Source of the DNA: Ktedonobacterales bacterium
GTDB taxonomy: Bacteria > Chloroflexota > Ktedonobacteria > Ktedonobacterales > Ktedonobacteraceae
Reading direction: 5' to 3'
DNA: 64,000 nt
Assembly: GCA_027451525.1 (NCBI GenBank)
Contig: DAIDJF010000014.1
Coordinates: 29,523 to 93,522 of the forward strand
Below, piece after piece: positions 8,025 to 16,421 of the stretch. Under the pieces are notes generated by a model. It saw only the letters and a list, made by a program, of their open reading frames with translations, was not told the origin of the DNA and did not search any database. The translations under genes and the position numbers were made by a program. How positions within the stretch are numbered: position 1 is the first letter of the stretch; each line of letters begins with the position of its first letter.

Positions 8025-9725
8025 CTAGTTCAGATTCACCATTGGGCCCTTGACATTGACTGCCGCGCTACCCTGCACGTTGACCTCCAACCCTTTCACC
8101 TCGGTCGTGCTCACGCCACCATCAACCGTGACGCCGTTGCCCTTGAGTTGCACCTGACCAGTTGCCTCCAGTGTCAGATTGCCTTGCGCCTGCACGCTGG
8201 CATCGCCTTTGACCGTAATCGTGAGTTTATTTGACGCGCTGTCCAGCATCACCTTGTTGCCATTTTTATCCTCAATCGTCACACCGCCACCGCTCTCGTT
8301 ATCGTCAAGCGTGATGATATGACCCGTGCGCGAACGAATAATACGCTTCTGAATCTTGCCCGCGCTCGACAGGTGCGCCTCTGGCGGCGCATCGACGCCA
8401 TTCCAGAGACCGCCCAAGACATAGGGACGGCTAAAATCGCCATGCTCGAAACCAACCAGCACCTCGTCATTGACTTCGGGCAAAAATTCGATCCCGCGCT
8501 GATTGCCCGCTCCCGGCATAATCACACGCGCCCAATCGCTCGCCTCCTGATCAACCAGCCAGGGATATTTCACCTTCACGCGCCCATAGCCTTGGGGGTC
8601 ATTATTGTCCGTGACCAGTCCAATCACCAGGCCAGAGATATGCGCATCCTCCTCGCGCTGCATCAACATGCTCAGTAGCACGGCTGGTTGATAGCCGGAA
8701 ACACTGAATTGCGTGCTATACCCGCGATGCGCTCCATAGGTATGCACCGTATTAGTGACAAAGTATGTCCCGCTAAACCGATTGCCAACATCGGAAATAG
8801 TGACGGAATCGCCCGCAACCAGACGTGGTTCACCAACACAGACACCTTCAGCCTCAATAAAACTACCTGCCTGTACGTTCGCTTCGCCTTTGGCAATCTG
8901 CGTGGCGTGGGATTGCGAGATAACGGGCTGATTGGCAACCAGCAATTGCGCACTCACGCCAAAAGTAGCCGCTAACTGCGCACCGTTTTTACTTTGCCCG
9001 ATAGCAGGCACGCCAACGCCCTCCGATGGCTGGGCGGTTCCCACAATGGCTTGTTTTTCCTTGGGGTCCCATCCACGTACCATCATGCTGTTCAACTGGC
9101 CGATTGTAGTAAGACGAGGCCGAAACTCGGTCAGCGTAGTACGCCACTGCAGTGTCAACGGCTGTCCACTACTGCGCGCCTCTTTACAGTAGAGCGTGCG
9201 CCCCTGGACATAGAGGAGCCGACCAAGTGCGACAGCACGCCTCTGCAAAAAGGCCAGATTGGTCTCGTTGTTCTGGAACACGTAGGGATAGACAATAGAA
9301 GTGGAGGGCATATCAAGGCTCAAACCCACTTCAGAGGCAATTTTCTGCATGATATCGGTGTCAGTGACATTGATAAACGAGCGAGCATACAATCCACGGG
9401 CCAGACGATGCATTCTGCTAAATGCCCGTATAATCAGTCGCTGGACGCCCTCGTCAAACACGGACTCCAGTTCGACAATTTCGCCATCAAAGACCTGCCC
9501 CCGTACCTGGCCGATAACCATCTGCACTGTCAACGTTTTACCTGGCTCTAAGCGCGGATCATCAACCCAGGTAAGATCATGATCGTATAACACCAGCGTC
9601 GCTATATCAGCGAGGTGCAGGCTATTTTCAACCGTCACCTCTAATACATCTTCAATAAAGTTATTCGTTAATTGCTGACCATTAATGGTGATTTCAATTT
9701 CGCTAAATAAGATGTTGCTAGGCAT
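8025..9725 (-). CDS. VgrG/gp5-gp27-like spike protein (Afp8 family)
   Basis: A 566-residue protein. The N-terminal 350 residues match the gp27-like late-control-D fold (ending around GTYFVTNTVHTYGAHRGYST). A gp5-type OB-fold follows (about 370-460; VIGLVTDNNDPQGYGRVKVK, PWLVDQEASDWARVIMPGAG, EVLVGFEHGDFSRPYVLGGL). The last 100 residues are a repetitive beta-helix needle (VTIEDKNGNKVML, GNLTLEATGQVQLKG). The whole is the central spike of the injection machine. Its start overlaps the stop of the LysM gene by 8 bases. There is no extra C-terminal effector domain, so toxic cargo is unlikely to be fused to this spike. Confidence 0.92.
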   Translation of the reverse strand: MPSNILFSEIEITINGQQLTNNFIEDVLEVTVENSLHLADIATLVLYDHDLTWVDDPRLEPGKTLTVQMVIGQVRGQVFDGEIVELESVFDEGVQRLIIRAFSRMHRLARGLYARSFINVTDTDIMQKIASEVGLSLDMPSTSIVYPYVFQNNETNLAFLQRRAVALGRLLYVQGRTLYCKEARSSGQPLTLQWRTTLTEFRPRLTTIGQLNSMMVRGWDPKEKQAIVGTAQPSEGVGVPAIGQSKNGAQLAATFGVSAQLLVANQPVISQSHATQIAKGEANVQAGSFIEAEGVCVGEPRLVAGDSVTISDVGNRFSGTYFVTNTVHTYGAHRGYSTQFSVSGYQPAVLLSMLMQREEDAHISGLVIGLVTDNNDPQGYGRVKVKYPWLVDQEASDWARVIMPGAGNQRGIEFLPEVNDEVLVGFEHGDFSRPYVLGGLWNGVDAPPEAHLSSAGKIQKRIIRSRTGHIITLDDNESGGGVTIEDKNGNKVMLDSASNKLTITVKGDASVQAQGNLTLEATGQVQLKGNGVTVDGGVSTTEVKGLEVNVQGSAAVNVKGPMVNLN

Positions 9726-10407
9726 TGGGAATCTCCAGTATCGTCCCTGGAGCCAGATTCCTGACGCGCGTCAGCTTGTTTGCATTCGCGATATGTCGCC
9801 AGAGATTGCTGTCACCATATTCTTTATAAGCAATCCACGCCAGCGTATCGCCCTCGCTGACGACCCAGACGCGCTCTCCACCAGAGCCACCAGAGGTTGG
9901 ATTTGTGGCGGGATACCAGTTCTCGTCTTGAATCTGCTGAAATGTGACATCGAGCGCCGAGCGCACTGGCGTACCATCGGGCAGAAAAAGCGTGAAACGT
10001 TCGCGCAGATCGGTAATTACGGCCTTAAAGGTCCATGTCGAACCCCACTGGAAACTGACAATCGGCGGGCGTCCCTGCGAGTTGCTCATGCTGGCAAGGG
10101 CCGGGTCTACCTTGACCATATTCCAGATTGCGCCCGTATATTCGCGGCGCACGTCCTTTGGTGTGCCACCAGTCGCACTTTTCACATTTGAGTAGGTATC
10201 AAAAAAAAGCTGCATTTGCAGGACCGTGGGTTGCCCACTGCCAAACTCATATTGTCCCAGATTAAAACCCTTGCTCTGCCCTGGCGTCCAGCTATTGTGT
10301 TTGCTAAACGCGTAGTCGCCGGGATTAAACATGCATTCTACAGTCACGCCGTGATCGTGATCGATAATTGTGGCCGTTGCCAGGCTATTTCCTTGCATTT
10401 CACTCAC
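9718..10407 (-). CDS. LysM-domain tail adaptor protein (Afp7/gp53-like)
   Basis: A 229-residue protein. The first 170 residues resemble the eCIS tube-to-spike adaptor (CMFNPGDYAFSKHNSWTP, GQYEFGSGQPTVLQMQLFFD). A LysM domain closes the protein (about 180-229; WVVSEGDTLAWIAYKEYGD, WRHIANANKL, GTILEIP). In phage and eCIS baseplates this LysM fold is structural and does not imply free peptidoglycan binding. It lies between the eCIS-core gene and the spike gene, with which it overlaps. Confidence 0.9.
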   Translation of the reverse strand: MSEMQGNSLATATIIDHDHGVTVECMFNPGDYAFSKHNSWTPGQSKGFNLGQYEFGSGQPTVLQMQLFFDTYSNVKSATGGTPKDVRREYTGAIWNMVKVDPALASMSNSQGRPPIVSFQWGSTWTFKAVITDLRERFTLFLPDGTPVRSALDVTFQQIQDENWYPATNPTSGGSGGERVWVVSEGDTLAWIAYKEYGDSNLWRHIANANKLTRVRNLAPGTILEIPNA

Positions 10408-10412
10408 CTTTT

Positions 10413-12338
10413 TCAGCGCATGCGCCGCTGTTCAACACTTAGCCGCCGTTTCAATACGTTATAGACCTGACGCGCCAATTCATCCAGATCAGGTTCGGGC
10501 GTTTGAGGCGGCTGGGGCAACATTTCCTGCATGCCTGCTGGTTTTTCAAGCAGCGGACTACGCTCGCGCCCGGCACGCTGTATGCTACTCGTCGCACTGC
10601 TTTGCGTTCCAATGCCTGTTCCCACCGTAGTTGACGCAGGATTGCCCACAACATTCTGAGTGTGTACGGGAATGGTTTGTGGGACATTGGGAATAAGACC
10701 AGAAGGAGCGGGCATCTGTGGTGTTGACAAAGGAATGGGAAGCAACCAGTCTGGCAGTGGCTCCCAGGGCGCAGGCAAACCTCTCCAATCGAGCGTATCC
10801 GCTACCATGCCTTCCTGCTTACCCTGGACATTGCGCGCATCCTGCTTATCCTGTGCCTGCCAGTAAGCCTCTTGTTCAACCTGCCTTGCCAGCGTCTCCT
10901 CGTCAGCAGAATTTACAATATTTGCCAATGTTCGAGCCACGCCCATCGCGGGTTGGGCCATCCCCGTCGCGGGTTGGGCCATCCCCGTCGCGGGTTGGGC
11001 CATCCCCGTCGCGGGTTGGGCCATCCCCGTCGCGGGTTGGGTAGGACGCGCCAAAGGCAGGGCGACCGCAAGGGTCGCCCCTACAATGATACGTTGCGCG
11101 TTTTGCCCGTCATCATTGTAGGGGCGACCCTTGCGGTCGCCCTGCGTGCGGTCAATCTGCCTATTGCTACCCTGCCTATTGTCGCTTTGTTTATTTGCAA
11201 CTGGTGGCACAAAACGGGTGTCGCGTTGACGAGCTACGTGCGTCATCTCGTGCGCGAGTAATGCCAGCGTCTCGGGTGTGTCGCTTGGATGGCCCGCACC
11301 TAGCGCAATCGTATCTCCTTGCGCCACGGCATCGGCCTGCTGCTCCGCTGCTACTTTAGCAGCCTGTGGCCCATGATAGACACGCACTTGCTCCGGCTCG
11401 ATTGGGAGCAATGGGCGTAGAAAACGTCGGGCACGCTGCGAAAGCGGTTCGCGCTCCGTCGCGTCGATATTGATAATGGGCGCAGACGGACGCGATGAAT
11501 CGGCTTGTGGAACCTGCTGAGGCACAACATCGGCCTGCGGACGCGATAAATCAGTCCCTACGGGTTCTTCTTCGGCGCGCGTTAGGAGGGCAAACCATTC
11601 CTGCGGTGAACGATTTTTTGTGCTATCAGGAGCGAAAAGCGCATCCGCCTCTGTCTGCGCACCCAGTTCACGCTCACGCGCCTGCTCTGTTTTCGACATG
11701 CGGGCAGATAGTGCAGGTGGCTTAGAAATTGGCGTAGATGAACGTGCTTTCGACCTATCTGCTTCGCCACGCTCAGGCGGCGTCGACATACTCTGCACAG
11801 GACGCTCCTCAACACGCCCACGTCGTGGACGCGCCTTAACTTGCTCAACGGGTTGCACATACTGAGGTGACGATGGCGGTTGAACGTCACGTTCATTTTC
11901 ACCGTCTGTTTGGGCTGCGCGTTCTGTTTCCATTGCGCCATCCATTTGGGCTTCAATTTTCTCGTCGGGAGGCAGAGGCGGTTGAGCAGGCAGGGCACCC
12001 GCAATGGTTCGCTGCTCATCTTGCTCGTTTTCATTGTAGGGGCGACCCTTGCGGTCGCCCTGCATACGCTCGCCCTGCATACGCTCGCCCTGCATACGCT
12101 CGCCCTGCATACGCTCGCCCTGCATACGCTCACCCTGCGTATTTTGTATGGGCAGAGGCAGCACAAAGCGTGGCGCGACATGCAGTTCTGCTGAGAAAGA
12201 CCTTGAGTTTGCCAACCCTAGCGCGGCGGGCAGAAAATGCTGTCCGCGCACATGCTGAAGCAGTGGTTGACGCACCAACATACGTTGCCTGAACTGGCGT
12301 TGACGTTGGAGGCGATGCAGTAAAGCATGTCGTTCCAT
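10413..12338 (-). CDS. eCIS-core (DUF4157) protein with HExxH motif and in-frame repeat insertions
   Basis: A 641-residue low-complexity protein. Residues about 296-375 are the DUF4157/eCIS_core domain (RRFLRPLLPIEPEQVRVYHG, LALLAHEMTHVARQRD); the HEMTH at about 363-367 is a zinc-metalloprotease-type motif. Before the core lie a pentapeptide repeat (MQGER, about residues 67-95) and a charged disordered linker. After it lie a heptapeptide repeat (MAQPATG, about residues 432-466) and a Pro-rich tail ending in a helix (LARQVYNVLKRRLSVEQRR). Two segments beginning GDRKGRPYN are translated copies of a palindromic repeat element (see those entries). DUF4157 proteins are characteristic of eCIS loci and are often linked to cargo or cargo loading; this one may be a cargo, a loading adaptor or an assembly factor. 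ATG at 12338 is preceded by GGGGAA. Confidence 0.85.
   Translation of the reverse strand: MERHALLHRLQRQRQFRQRMLVRQPLLQHVRGQHFLPAALGLANSRSFSAELHVAPRFVLPLPIQNTQGERMQGERMQGERMQGERMQGERMQGDRKGRPYNENEQDEQRTIAGALPAQPPLPPDEKIEAQMDGAMETERAAQTDGENERDVQPPSSPQYVQPVEQVKARPRRGRVEERPVQSMSTPPERGEADRSKARSSTPISKPPALSARMSKTEQARERELGAQTEADALFAPDSTKNRSPQEWFALLTRAEEEPVGTDLSRPQADVVPQQVPQADSSRPSAPIINIDATEREPLSQRARRFLRPLLPIEPEQVRVYHGPQAAKVAAEQQADAVAQGDTIALGAGHPSDTPETLALLAHEMTHVARQRDTRFVPPVANKQSDNRQGSNRQIDRTQGDRKGRPYNDDGQNAQRIIVGATLAVALPLARPTQPATGMAQPATGMAQPATGMAQPATGMAQPAMGVARTLANIVNSADEETLARQVEQEAYWQAQDKQDARNVQGKQEGMVADTLDWRGLPAPWEPLPDWLLPIPLSTPQMPAPSGLIPNVPQTIPVHTQNVVGNPASTTVGTGIGTQSSATSSIQRAGRERSPLLEKPAGMQEMLPQPPQTPEPDLDELARQVYNVLKRRLSVEQRRMR
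10943..11040. repeat. 21-bp tandem repeat inside the eCIS-core gene
   Basis: About five near-identical copies of a 21-bp unit (core GGGTTGGGCCATCCCCGTCGC) that encode MAQPATG repeats on the minus strand. The copies are nearly identical at DNA level, so the array is young. It ends 16 bases from the palindromic element at 11057. Confidence 0.9.
11057..11145. repeat. Palindromic mobile-type repeat element with 34-bp arms, inside a gene
   Basis: Perfect inverted repeat: left arm 11057-11090, right arm 11112-11145, 21-base loop. The arms begin GCAGGGCGACCGCAAGGG. The same 34-base arm recurs identically at 63925-63958 and in modified form at 12030-12063. The element lies in frame in the eCIS-core gene and is translated as GDRKGRPYN....QRIIVGATLAVAL. 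Dispersed copies with terminal inverted arms suggest a REP/MITE-like non-autonomous element; no transposase is present in this window. Confidence 0.88.
11990..12063. repeat. Decayed second copy of the palindromic element in the same gene
   Basis: The right arm (12030-12063) is intact but for one base. The left arm (about 11990-12012, GCAGGGCACCCGCAATGG) is recognisable but has several substitutions. It encodes GDRKGRPYN....QRTIAGA, the same frame and orientation as the copy at 11057. Confidence 0.75.
12056..12141. repeat. 15-bp tandem repeat inside the eCIS-core gene
   Basis: Five to six copies of a 15-bp unit (CTCGCCCTGCATACG) encoding MQGER. The unit starts within the end of the palindromic element's right arm (GTCGCCCTGC), so the array may have grown by slippage from the element's edge. 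Confidence 0.88.
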
Positions 12339-12354
12339 GATATATTCCCCGCTT

Positions 12355-12777
12355 TTATCCTAATGAAATACCCTCGTGAGCCAGTTCCAGCGTTTCGACC
12401 GCCGCGTCCATACCAGAGGAAACAAACTGCGGACCAACCCACTTTACGGGATAAGCGTTGATAAAATTCCAGCGCATCAGTTCGGTTCCACCCGCGTCAT
12501 ACATCATGATCGTGACGTGGCGGCGGGTAAATTTTCCGCTGGCGATATCGGCGCACCACTTATAAAACTCGTTCGAGCTGGTCATGCCACGCTTCAAAAC
12601 GAGATTGCTGACCTTTGTGACACCAGGGAGGCGATGCACAAAACCGTTGTTGCCCCCCTCCTGATAGTCCATCACATCCATCTCGACCTGTAAGCCACTG
12701 ACCTCCACAAATAGCCCTTGTATCTGCCCGTCGATCATTACATAGAAGCGACAGTTGGGATAGGCTTCGCTGACCAT
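12355..12777 (-). CDS. Tail tube protein, gp19-like (second copy)
   Basis: A 140-residue protein of the T4 gp19/Afp1-Afp5 tube family: AYPNCRFYVMIDGQIQGLFV, EVSGLQVEMDVMDYQEGGNN, VLKRGMTSSNEFYKW and the end LELAHEGISLG. It is a paralogue of the tube gene at 13352-13792, which is nearer the sheath gene. eCIS loci often keep one main tube protein and one or two variants that join tube to baseplate; by position (next to the LysM and spike genes) this would be the initiator-type copy. Confidence 0.92.
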   Translation of the reverse strand: MVSEAYPNCRFYVMIDGQIQGLFVEVSGLQVEMDVMDYQEGGNNGFVHRLPGVTKVSNLVLKRGMTSSNEFYKWCADIASGKFTRRHVTIMMYDAGGTELMRWNFINAYPVKWVGPQFVSSGMDAAVETLELAHEGISLG

Positions 12778-12780
12778 CGA

Positions 12781-12969
12781 TTACCTCCTGACGTGCAGGC
12801 CACCACGTGCCCGCGTCTGACGGAGATCAGCCAGCATAAGTTGATAGACCTTCTCCGCAAGCAACTCGACATCAATTGCGGAGCCAGCATTCGGTCTTGA
12901 AGCTGTTGATCCATTGCCACCTGGCATAGAACTGGAACTTTTTTTTGCGCCCTGTATCTCGTTATTCAT
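12781..12969 (-). CDS. Small eCIS-associated protein, unknown function
   Basis: A 62-residue protein: a Ser/Gly-rich N-terminal half, then a predicted helix (AIDVELLAEKVYQLMLADLR) and a basic tail. The start overlaps the stop of the preceding gene (8 bases) and the gene ends 3 bases before the second tube gene, so it is translationally packed in the operon. The helix resembles the C-terminal helix of the eCIS-core protein (ELARQVYNVLKRRLSVEQRR). No function can be assigned from sequence alone. Confidence 0.75.
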   Translation of the reverse strand: MNNEIQGAKKSSSSMPGGNGSTASRPNAGSAIDVELLAEKVYQLMLADLRQTRARGGLHVRR

Positions 12970-13330
12970 CTGATGACGCTCCTGCCAGATCTAACATAAA
13001 GCGCGTCTCACAAGCAGGGCACTGCGTCTCGACCAGATTCGCTCCCACCTCGTTGATACGAATATACAGGTCTTGCAAATACGCGAGGTCTGCGGCAAAC
13101 ATATTTTCGACCACAGCAGGCGTGATCTGGCGCATGTCACCCAGGCGCGTGATGACACGACTGAGCAGCAAAATTGTCAGGTAGGCTTCATTGGCGCGCA
13201 CACGCGGGTCTTGCAACGGCTCTATCTCATCAAGAGCCGTTGCAAGGCGCATGGTTCCCTGCCGATACAGGTTACCACGCGCATCTACGTAGCCACGCAG
13301 GAGCGTAAACTCAAACTCCGTTTGTAGCAT
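12962..13330 (-). CDS. Small eCIS tail-assembly-type protein
   Basis: A 122-residue protein: LQTEFEFTLLRGYVDARGNL, RLATALDEIEPLQDPRVRAN, AYLTILLLSRVITRLGDM and a C-terminal CPACETRFMLDL. This pattern recurs next to tube genes in eCIS loci, where it is often annotated as a T4-like baseplate or tail assembly protein. It sits directly after the main tube gene. The CxxC pair could bind metal but only two cysteines are present. Role in assembly is inferred from position and family resemblance. Confidence 0.75.
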   Translation of the reverse strand: MLQTEFEFTLLRGYVDARGNLYRQGTMRLATALDEIEPLQDPRVRANEAYLTILLLSRVITRLGDMRQITPAVVENMFAADLAYLQDLYIRINEVGANLVETQCPACETRFMLDLAGASSDE

Positions 13331-13351
13331 GATTGACTTCCCACTCGCTCA

Positions 13352-13792
13352 CTAGCTGACGCGCTCGTATCCCTCGTGGGTGATTTCCAACTCCTCAATG
13401 GCAACAGCGTTCTCTGAAGCGTTAGCATTGGGGCCGCTGATACGGCTGGGCCAGGCATTGACAAAGTTCCATTTAGCAAGGGCTGTGCCATCAGTATTGT
13501 ACATGGTAATCGTACCATTTTTACGTGCTGAGTCCACGTTTCCCTGCTCAACCAGCTTACGCCATTTCCACATGTCCATCGAGTCGGTAATCCCACGTTT
13601 CAGCGTAATATTGTTCCATTTCAGACGCCCGGGGACTTTCTTAATCACAAATTCGCCCTTCTCGCCGCTTGCCTTGTACTCGACAACCTCGTTTTCGCTG
13701 CCCAAGCCGGAACATTCCTGAAAGGCGCCCGCGATCTGGCCCTGAAATTCCAGGCTAAACCATGCGCCAATTAACGGATTCTTTTGAGGCAT
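13352..13792 (-). CDS. Tail tube protein, gp19-like (main copy)
   Basis: A 146-residue gp19-family tube protein: NPLIGAWFSLEFQGQIAGAF, ECSGLGSENEVVEYKASGEK, WNNITLKRGITDSMDMWKW and the end LEITHEGYERVS. It follows the sheath gene as in most contractile tails, so it probably forms the bulk of the inner tube (Afp1-like). The ATG follows AAAAGGAG. The 60 bases between sheath stop and this start hold only the ribosome binding site. Confidence 0.93.
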   Translation of the reverse strand: MPQKNPLIGAWFSLEFQGQIAGAFQECSGLGSENEVVEYKASGEKGEFVIKKVPGRLKWNNITLKRGITDSMDMWKWRKLVEQGNVDSARKNGTITMYNTDGTALAKWNFVNAWPSRISGPNANASENAVAIEELEITHEGYERVS

Positions 13793-13853
13793 TGCAAACT
13801 CCTTTTTCTCTCTTCGCTATATCTCTGCCTTATTGTGTGCAGGAGTAGCATGA

Positions 13854-15443
13854 CTATGCGCCGCCGCCAGACCACTGGCTCAGGCGGAAGACAACAAACT
13901 CAGCGGGTTTGACAGGGGCAATGCCGATATCAATAAACAATTGCCCACGATCACGCACATCGGGCGGATTCAACTCGGCATCGCATTTGACGAAAAATGC
14001 CTCCTCCGGCGTGCGCCCAAAGAGCATGCCATCGCGCCAGACGCCCGTGAGGAATGCCCCCACATCGCGCCGCACACGCGCCCAGAGGTCCTCATCGTTT
14101 GGCTCGAAAACAACCCACTGCGTCCCTTGCTCGATTGATTTTTCAATATAGTTGAAGAGACGACGGACATTGACATAACGCCAGGCGGGATCACTGCTCA
14201 GCGTGCGCGCTCCCCAGACACGCAAACCGCGTCCAGTAAACGAGCGGATGCAGTTCACGCCAATAGGATTGAGAGTGTCCTGTTCACCTTTAGTAATCGG
14301 TAGCACGGCCTCAAGCGCGCCACGGATTACCTCGTTCGCGGGAGCTTTATGCACGCCGCGCTCGTTATCATTGCGCGCGTAGATGCCAGCCATATGACCC
14401 GAAGGCGGAATTGCCAGCGTGCGCCCGTTCGACTCGATCTTCACCCACGGATAGTACAGCGCGGCATATTTGGAGTCATAGCCAGCCTCTTGCTCACGCC
14501 AGCGTTTCACATCCTGCGCGTTGAGGTCAGGTAGTGGGTCGAGAATCGCCATTCGATCACCCATGCGCTCACAATGGGCAATCATCGCCAATTGCACGGC
14601 TTTGACACCGTTGCGATCAATCACACCTGCCTGATAGGCTGCCATCAGGTCGGGGCAACTGACCATAGTGACATCTTCAGCGACTTCCAGACCCTCAAAA
14701 CCACTGCGATCAGAGACATTGCCCATAAAGTGCTGCGACTGCACCTGCGGCAGGCGCGTCATGGCAGGAGCTTTGATCAAATAGCTGCCTGTTTCAGGCA
14801 CACGCTCTGCCAGTGTACCGCCGCTCTTCGCCTCAACCAAAGAGACTAGTTGACTGGCCTGATTGACCACAGTGACAACATTGCGCGCATTGGCCCTGGT
14901 GCTGAAGGTGACGTTTTCATAGATTTCCTCTGTGTCACCCATACGCACACGCAAGGTAAATAGTTCTTGCTCGTTTGGCTGCTCCGTTCCAGCCTCTTCG
15001 CCTTCAGCGGACTGTACCAGTTTACCCGGTGGCAAAATATCCACCTGGATATCCTGATTCATAACCCCTTTCGGATGCACGAACAGCGAAGGAACGGCCT
15101 TCGAGCTACGGCTCGATAGTTGCAAAGGCGTCACTTTCTCATCTTTGCCCGGCGCGCCCAACACACGCGTGACATAGCAGCGACCGCCGCCGTTGAGGAA
15201 ATAGCCATAGACAGCATGCGAGAGGTAGGCACCAGCAACATGCGGGTTACGCACCCCGCCCTCTTCCAGACTTCCAAAGGTATTCACATATTGCGTCCAG
15301 TTCGTGACAAGTACGGGACGATTGGCTGGGCCAGCAGGGGCAAAGCCAACAAACGCAGCGGTAGCTGTGCCGACGCCCTCAATTGGACGTGGCCCCTTGT
15401 CTACTTCCTGGATATATACACCAGGTGATAGATATTCAGGCAT
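13854..15443 (-). CDS. Contractile tail sheath protein
   Basis: A 529-residue sheath protein. The N-terminus MPEYLSPGVYIQEVDKGPRP and the phrases AFVGFAPAGPANRPVLVTNW, FTGRGLRVWGARTLSSDPAW and RRLFNYIEKSIEQGTQWVVF are hallmarks of phage/eCIS sheaths (Afp2-4 family). Only one sheath gene is present, whereas Afp and PVC carry three, so this system probably uses a single sheath type. The C-terminus (FRLSQWSGGGA) is the usual short tail that makes inter-ring contacts. Upstream AAGGAGACTC provides the ribosome binding site. Confidence 0.95.
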   Translation of the reverse strand: MPEYLSPGVYIQEVDKGPRPIEGVGTATAAFVGFAPAGPANRPVLVTNWTQYVNTFGSLEEGGVRNPHVAGAYLSHAVYGYFLNGGGRCYVTRVLGAPGKDEKVTPLQLSSRSSKAVPSLFVHPKGVMNQDIQVDILPPGKLVQSAEGEEAGTEQPNEQELFTLRVRMGDTEEIYENVTFSTRANARNVVTVVNQASQLVSLVEAKSGGTLAERVPETGSYLIKAPAMTRLPQVQSQHFMGNVSDRSGFEGLEVAEDVTMVSCPDLMAAYQAGVIDRNGVKAVQLAMIAHCERMGDRMAILDPLPDLNAQDVKRWREQEAGYDSKYAALYYPWVKIESNGRTLAIPPSGHMAGIYARNDNERGVHKAPANEVIRGALEAVLPITKGEQDTLNPIGVNCIRSFTGRGLRVWGARTLSSDPAWRYVNVRRLFNYIEKSIEQGTQWVVFEPNDEDLWARVRRDVGAFLTGVWRDGMLFGRTPEEAFFVKCDAELNPPDVRDRGQLFIDIGIAPVKPAEFVVFRLSQWSGGGA

Positions 15444-15457
15444 TTAAAGAGTCTCCT

Positions 15458-16345
15458 TTAACTAATTGTCCTATCCGACACAGTGTCGGACTCTAGAATG
15501 ATGGTATAGAAGAGCTGATGAGAAAACTGACTGGTGGATTCGCCATGTAATGGCTCAGCAGGTATCTCGATCACAAAAAATTGTGGCGTACCACTGCCCC
15601 GCGTTATGCGCAGATGCAATGCACCAGGGACAATATCACGCAAAACAAATTGCCCCTCGCTGTTTGTCACATACGTCATTGCCCGCCCATCAAGCGTTAG
15701 CGTTACACCTGCCAGCGGAACACCCTGCTTGTCCCGCACCACTCCTCCCACCTGATAGCGCGCCTCCTGCTCGCTGTTCTCACTATTGATCGCACGATAA
15801 CGCGCGGTGCGCATCAAGACCAGCGGCGCATCGCTCAGTACATCCATTGCTACAGGGACGGTCACCGCATAGAAAAAAGAAGGGCGCGGCGACATAGCCA
15901 AACCACTCCACAAGCTAAGCGATCTTTGGATGTCATTATCGTGATAAAGGCGCCCCTGAGGAACAGGATCCAGGGAGCGCAGTTCCTCATCTAGCATTTC
16001 AGGCGGCAACTGTGCGTGGCGTACCAGCGTAGTTAGTGCGCGCCAGAGCAATTGATGCTCATCTTCAATATTGCTCATAGGAGCGCAAATCATATAGTGC
16101 AGATCAAACAGGCGAAAAGCCAGACGATGCAGAGCACGACCATTGTTGCGTGTTGTTTCCATTCCGCTATGACGCAATTCCAGATTTTCCTGCATATCAT
16201 ACAGATACAGGTAAATCGTTGGTTGTATTTGCCTTTCGGTGCGTTCGCGCGTTGGTGCATCAAACGAGATTTCGACCTCACGAGGCTCAATATTGCCGCG
16301 TTCATAAAGAAGACGCTGCAACGAGCGATTTATTGCAGGTAACAT
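15458..16345 (-). CDS. DUF4255 tail terminator protein with C-terminal carboxypeptidase-regulatory-like domain
   Basis: A 295-residue protein. Residues 1-200 match the DUF4255/Pvc16 N-terminal family (LPAINRSLQRLLYERGN, RQIQPTIYLYLYDMQENLEL, HYMICAPMSNIEDEHQLLWR). Residues about 210-285 form a beta-sandwich of the carboxypeptidase-regulatory type (YQVGGVVRDKQGVPLAGVTL, TNSEGQFVLRDIVPGALHLR). The DUF4255 family includes Afp16/Pvc16, which caps the tube and sets its length. The added sandwich domain could contact a surface or the sheath. It sits between the ATPase and sheath genes. Confidence 0.88.
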   Translation of the reverse strand: MLPAINRSLQRLLYERGNIEPREVEISFDAPTRERTERQIQPTIYLYLYDMQENLELRHSGMETTRNNGRALHRLAFRLFDLHYMICAPMSNIEDEHQLLWRALTTLVRHAQLPPEMLDEELRSLDPVPQGRLYHDNDIQRSLSLWSGLAMSPRPSFFYAVTVPVAMDVLSDAPLVLMRTARYRAINSENSEQEARYQVGGVVRDKQGVPLAGVTLTLDGRAMTYVTNSEGQFVLRDIVPGALHLRITRGSGTPQFFVIEIPAEPLHGESTSQFSHQLFYTIILESDTVSDRTIS

Positions 16346-16421
16346 TGCATGAATCTTTCTGAAATCTTCTATTTACCGCTTTTCGTAGGTTTCTTTGCGC
16401 TATTTCAGCATCAATTATGGA

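Noticed and set aside
10943..12141. CRISPR-like spacing of the repeats in the eCIS-core gene
   Set aside because: The 15- and 21-bp units are contiguous without spacers and keep the reading frame, so they are coding tandem repeats.
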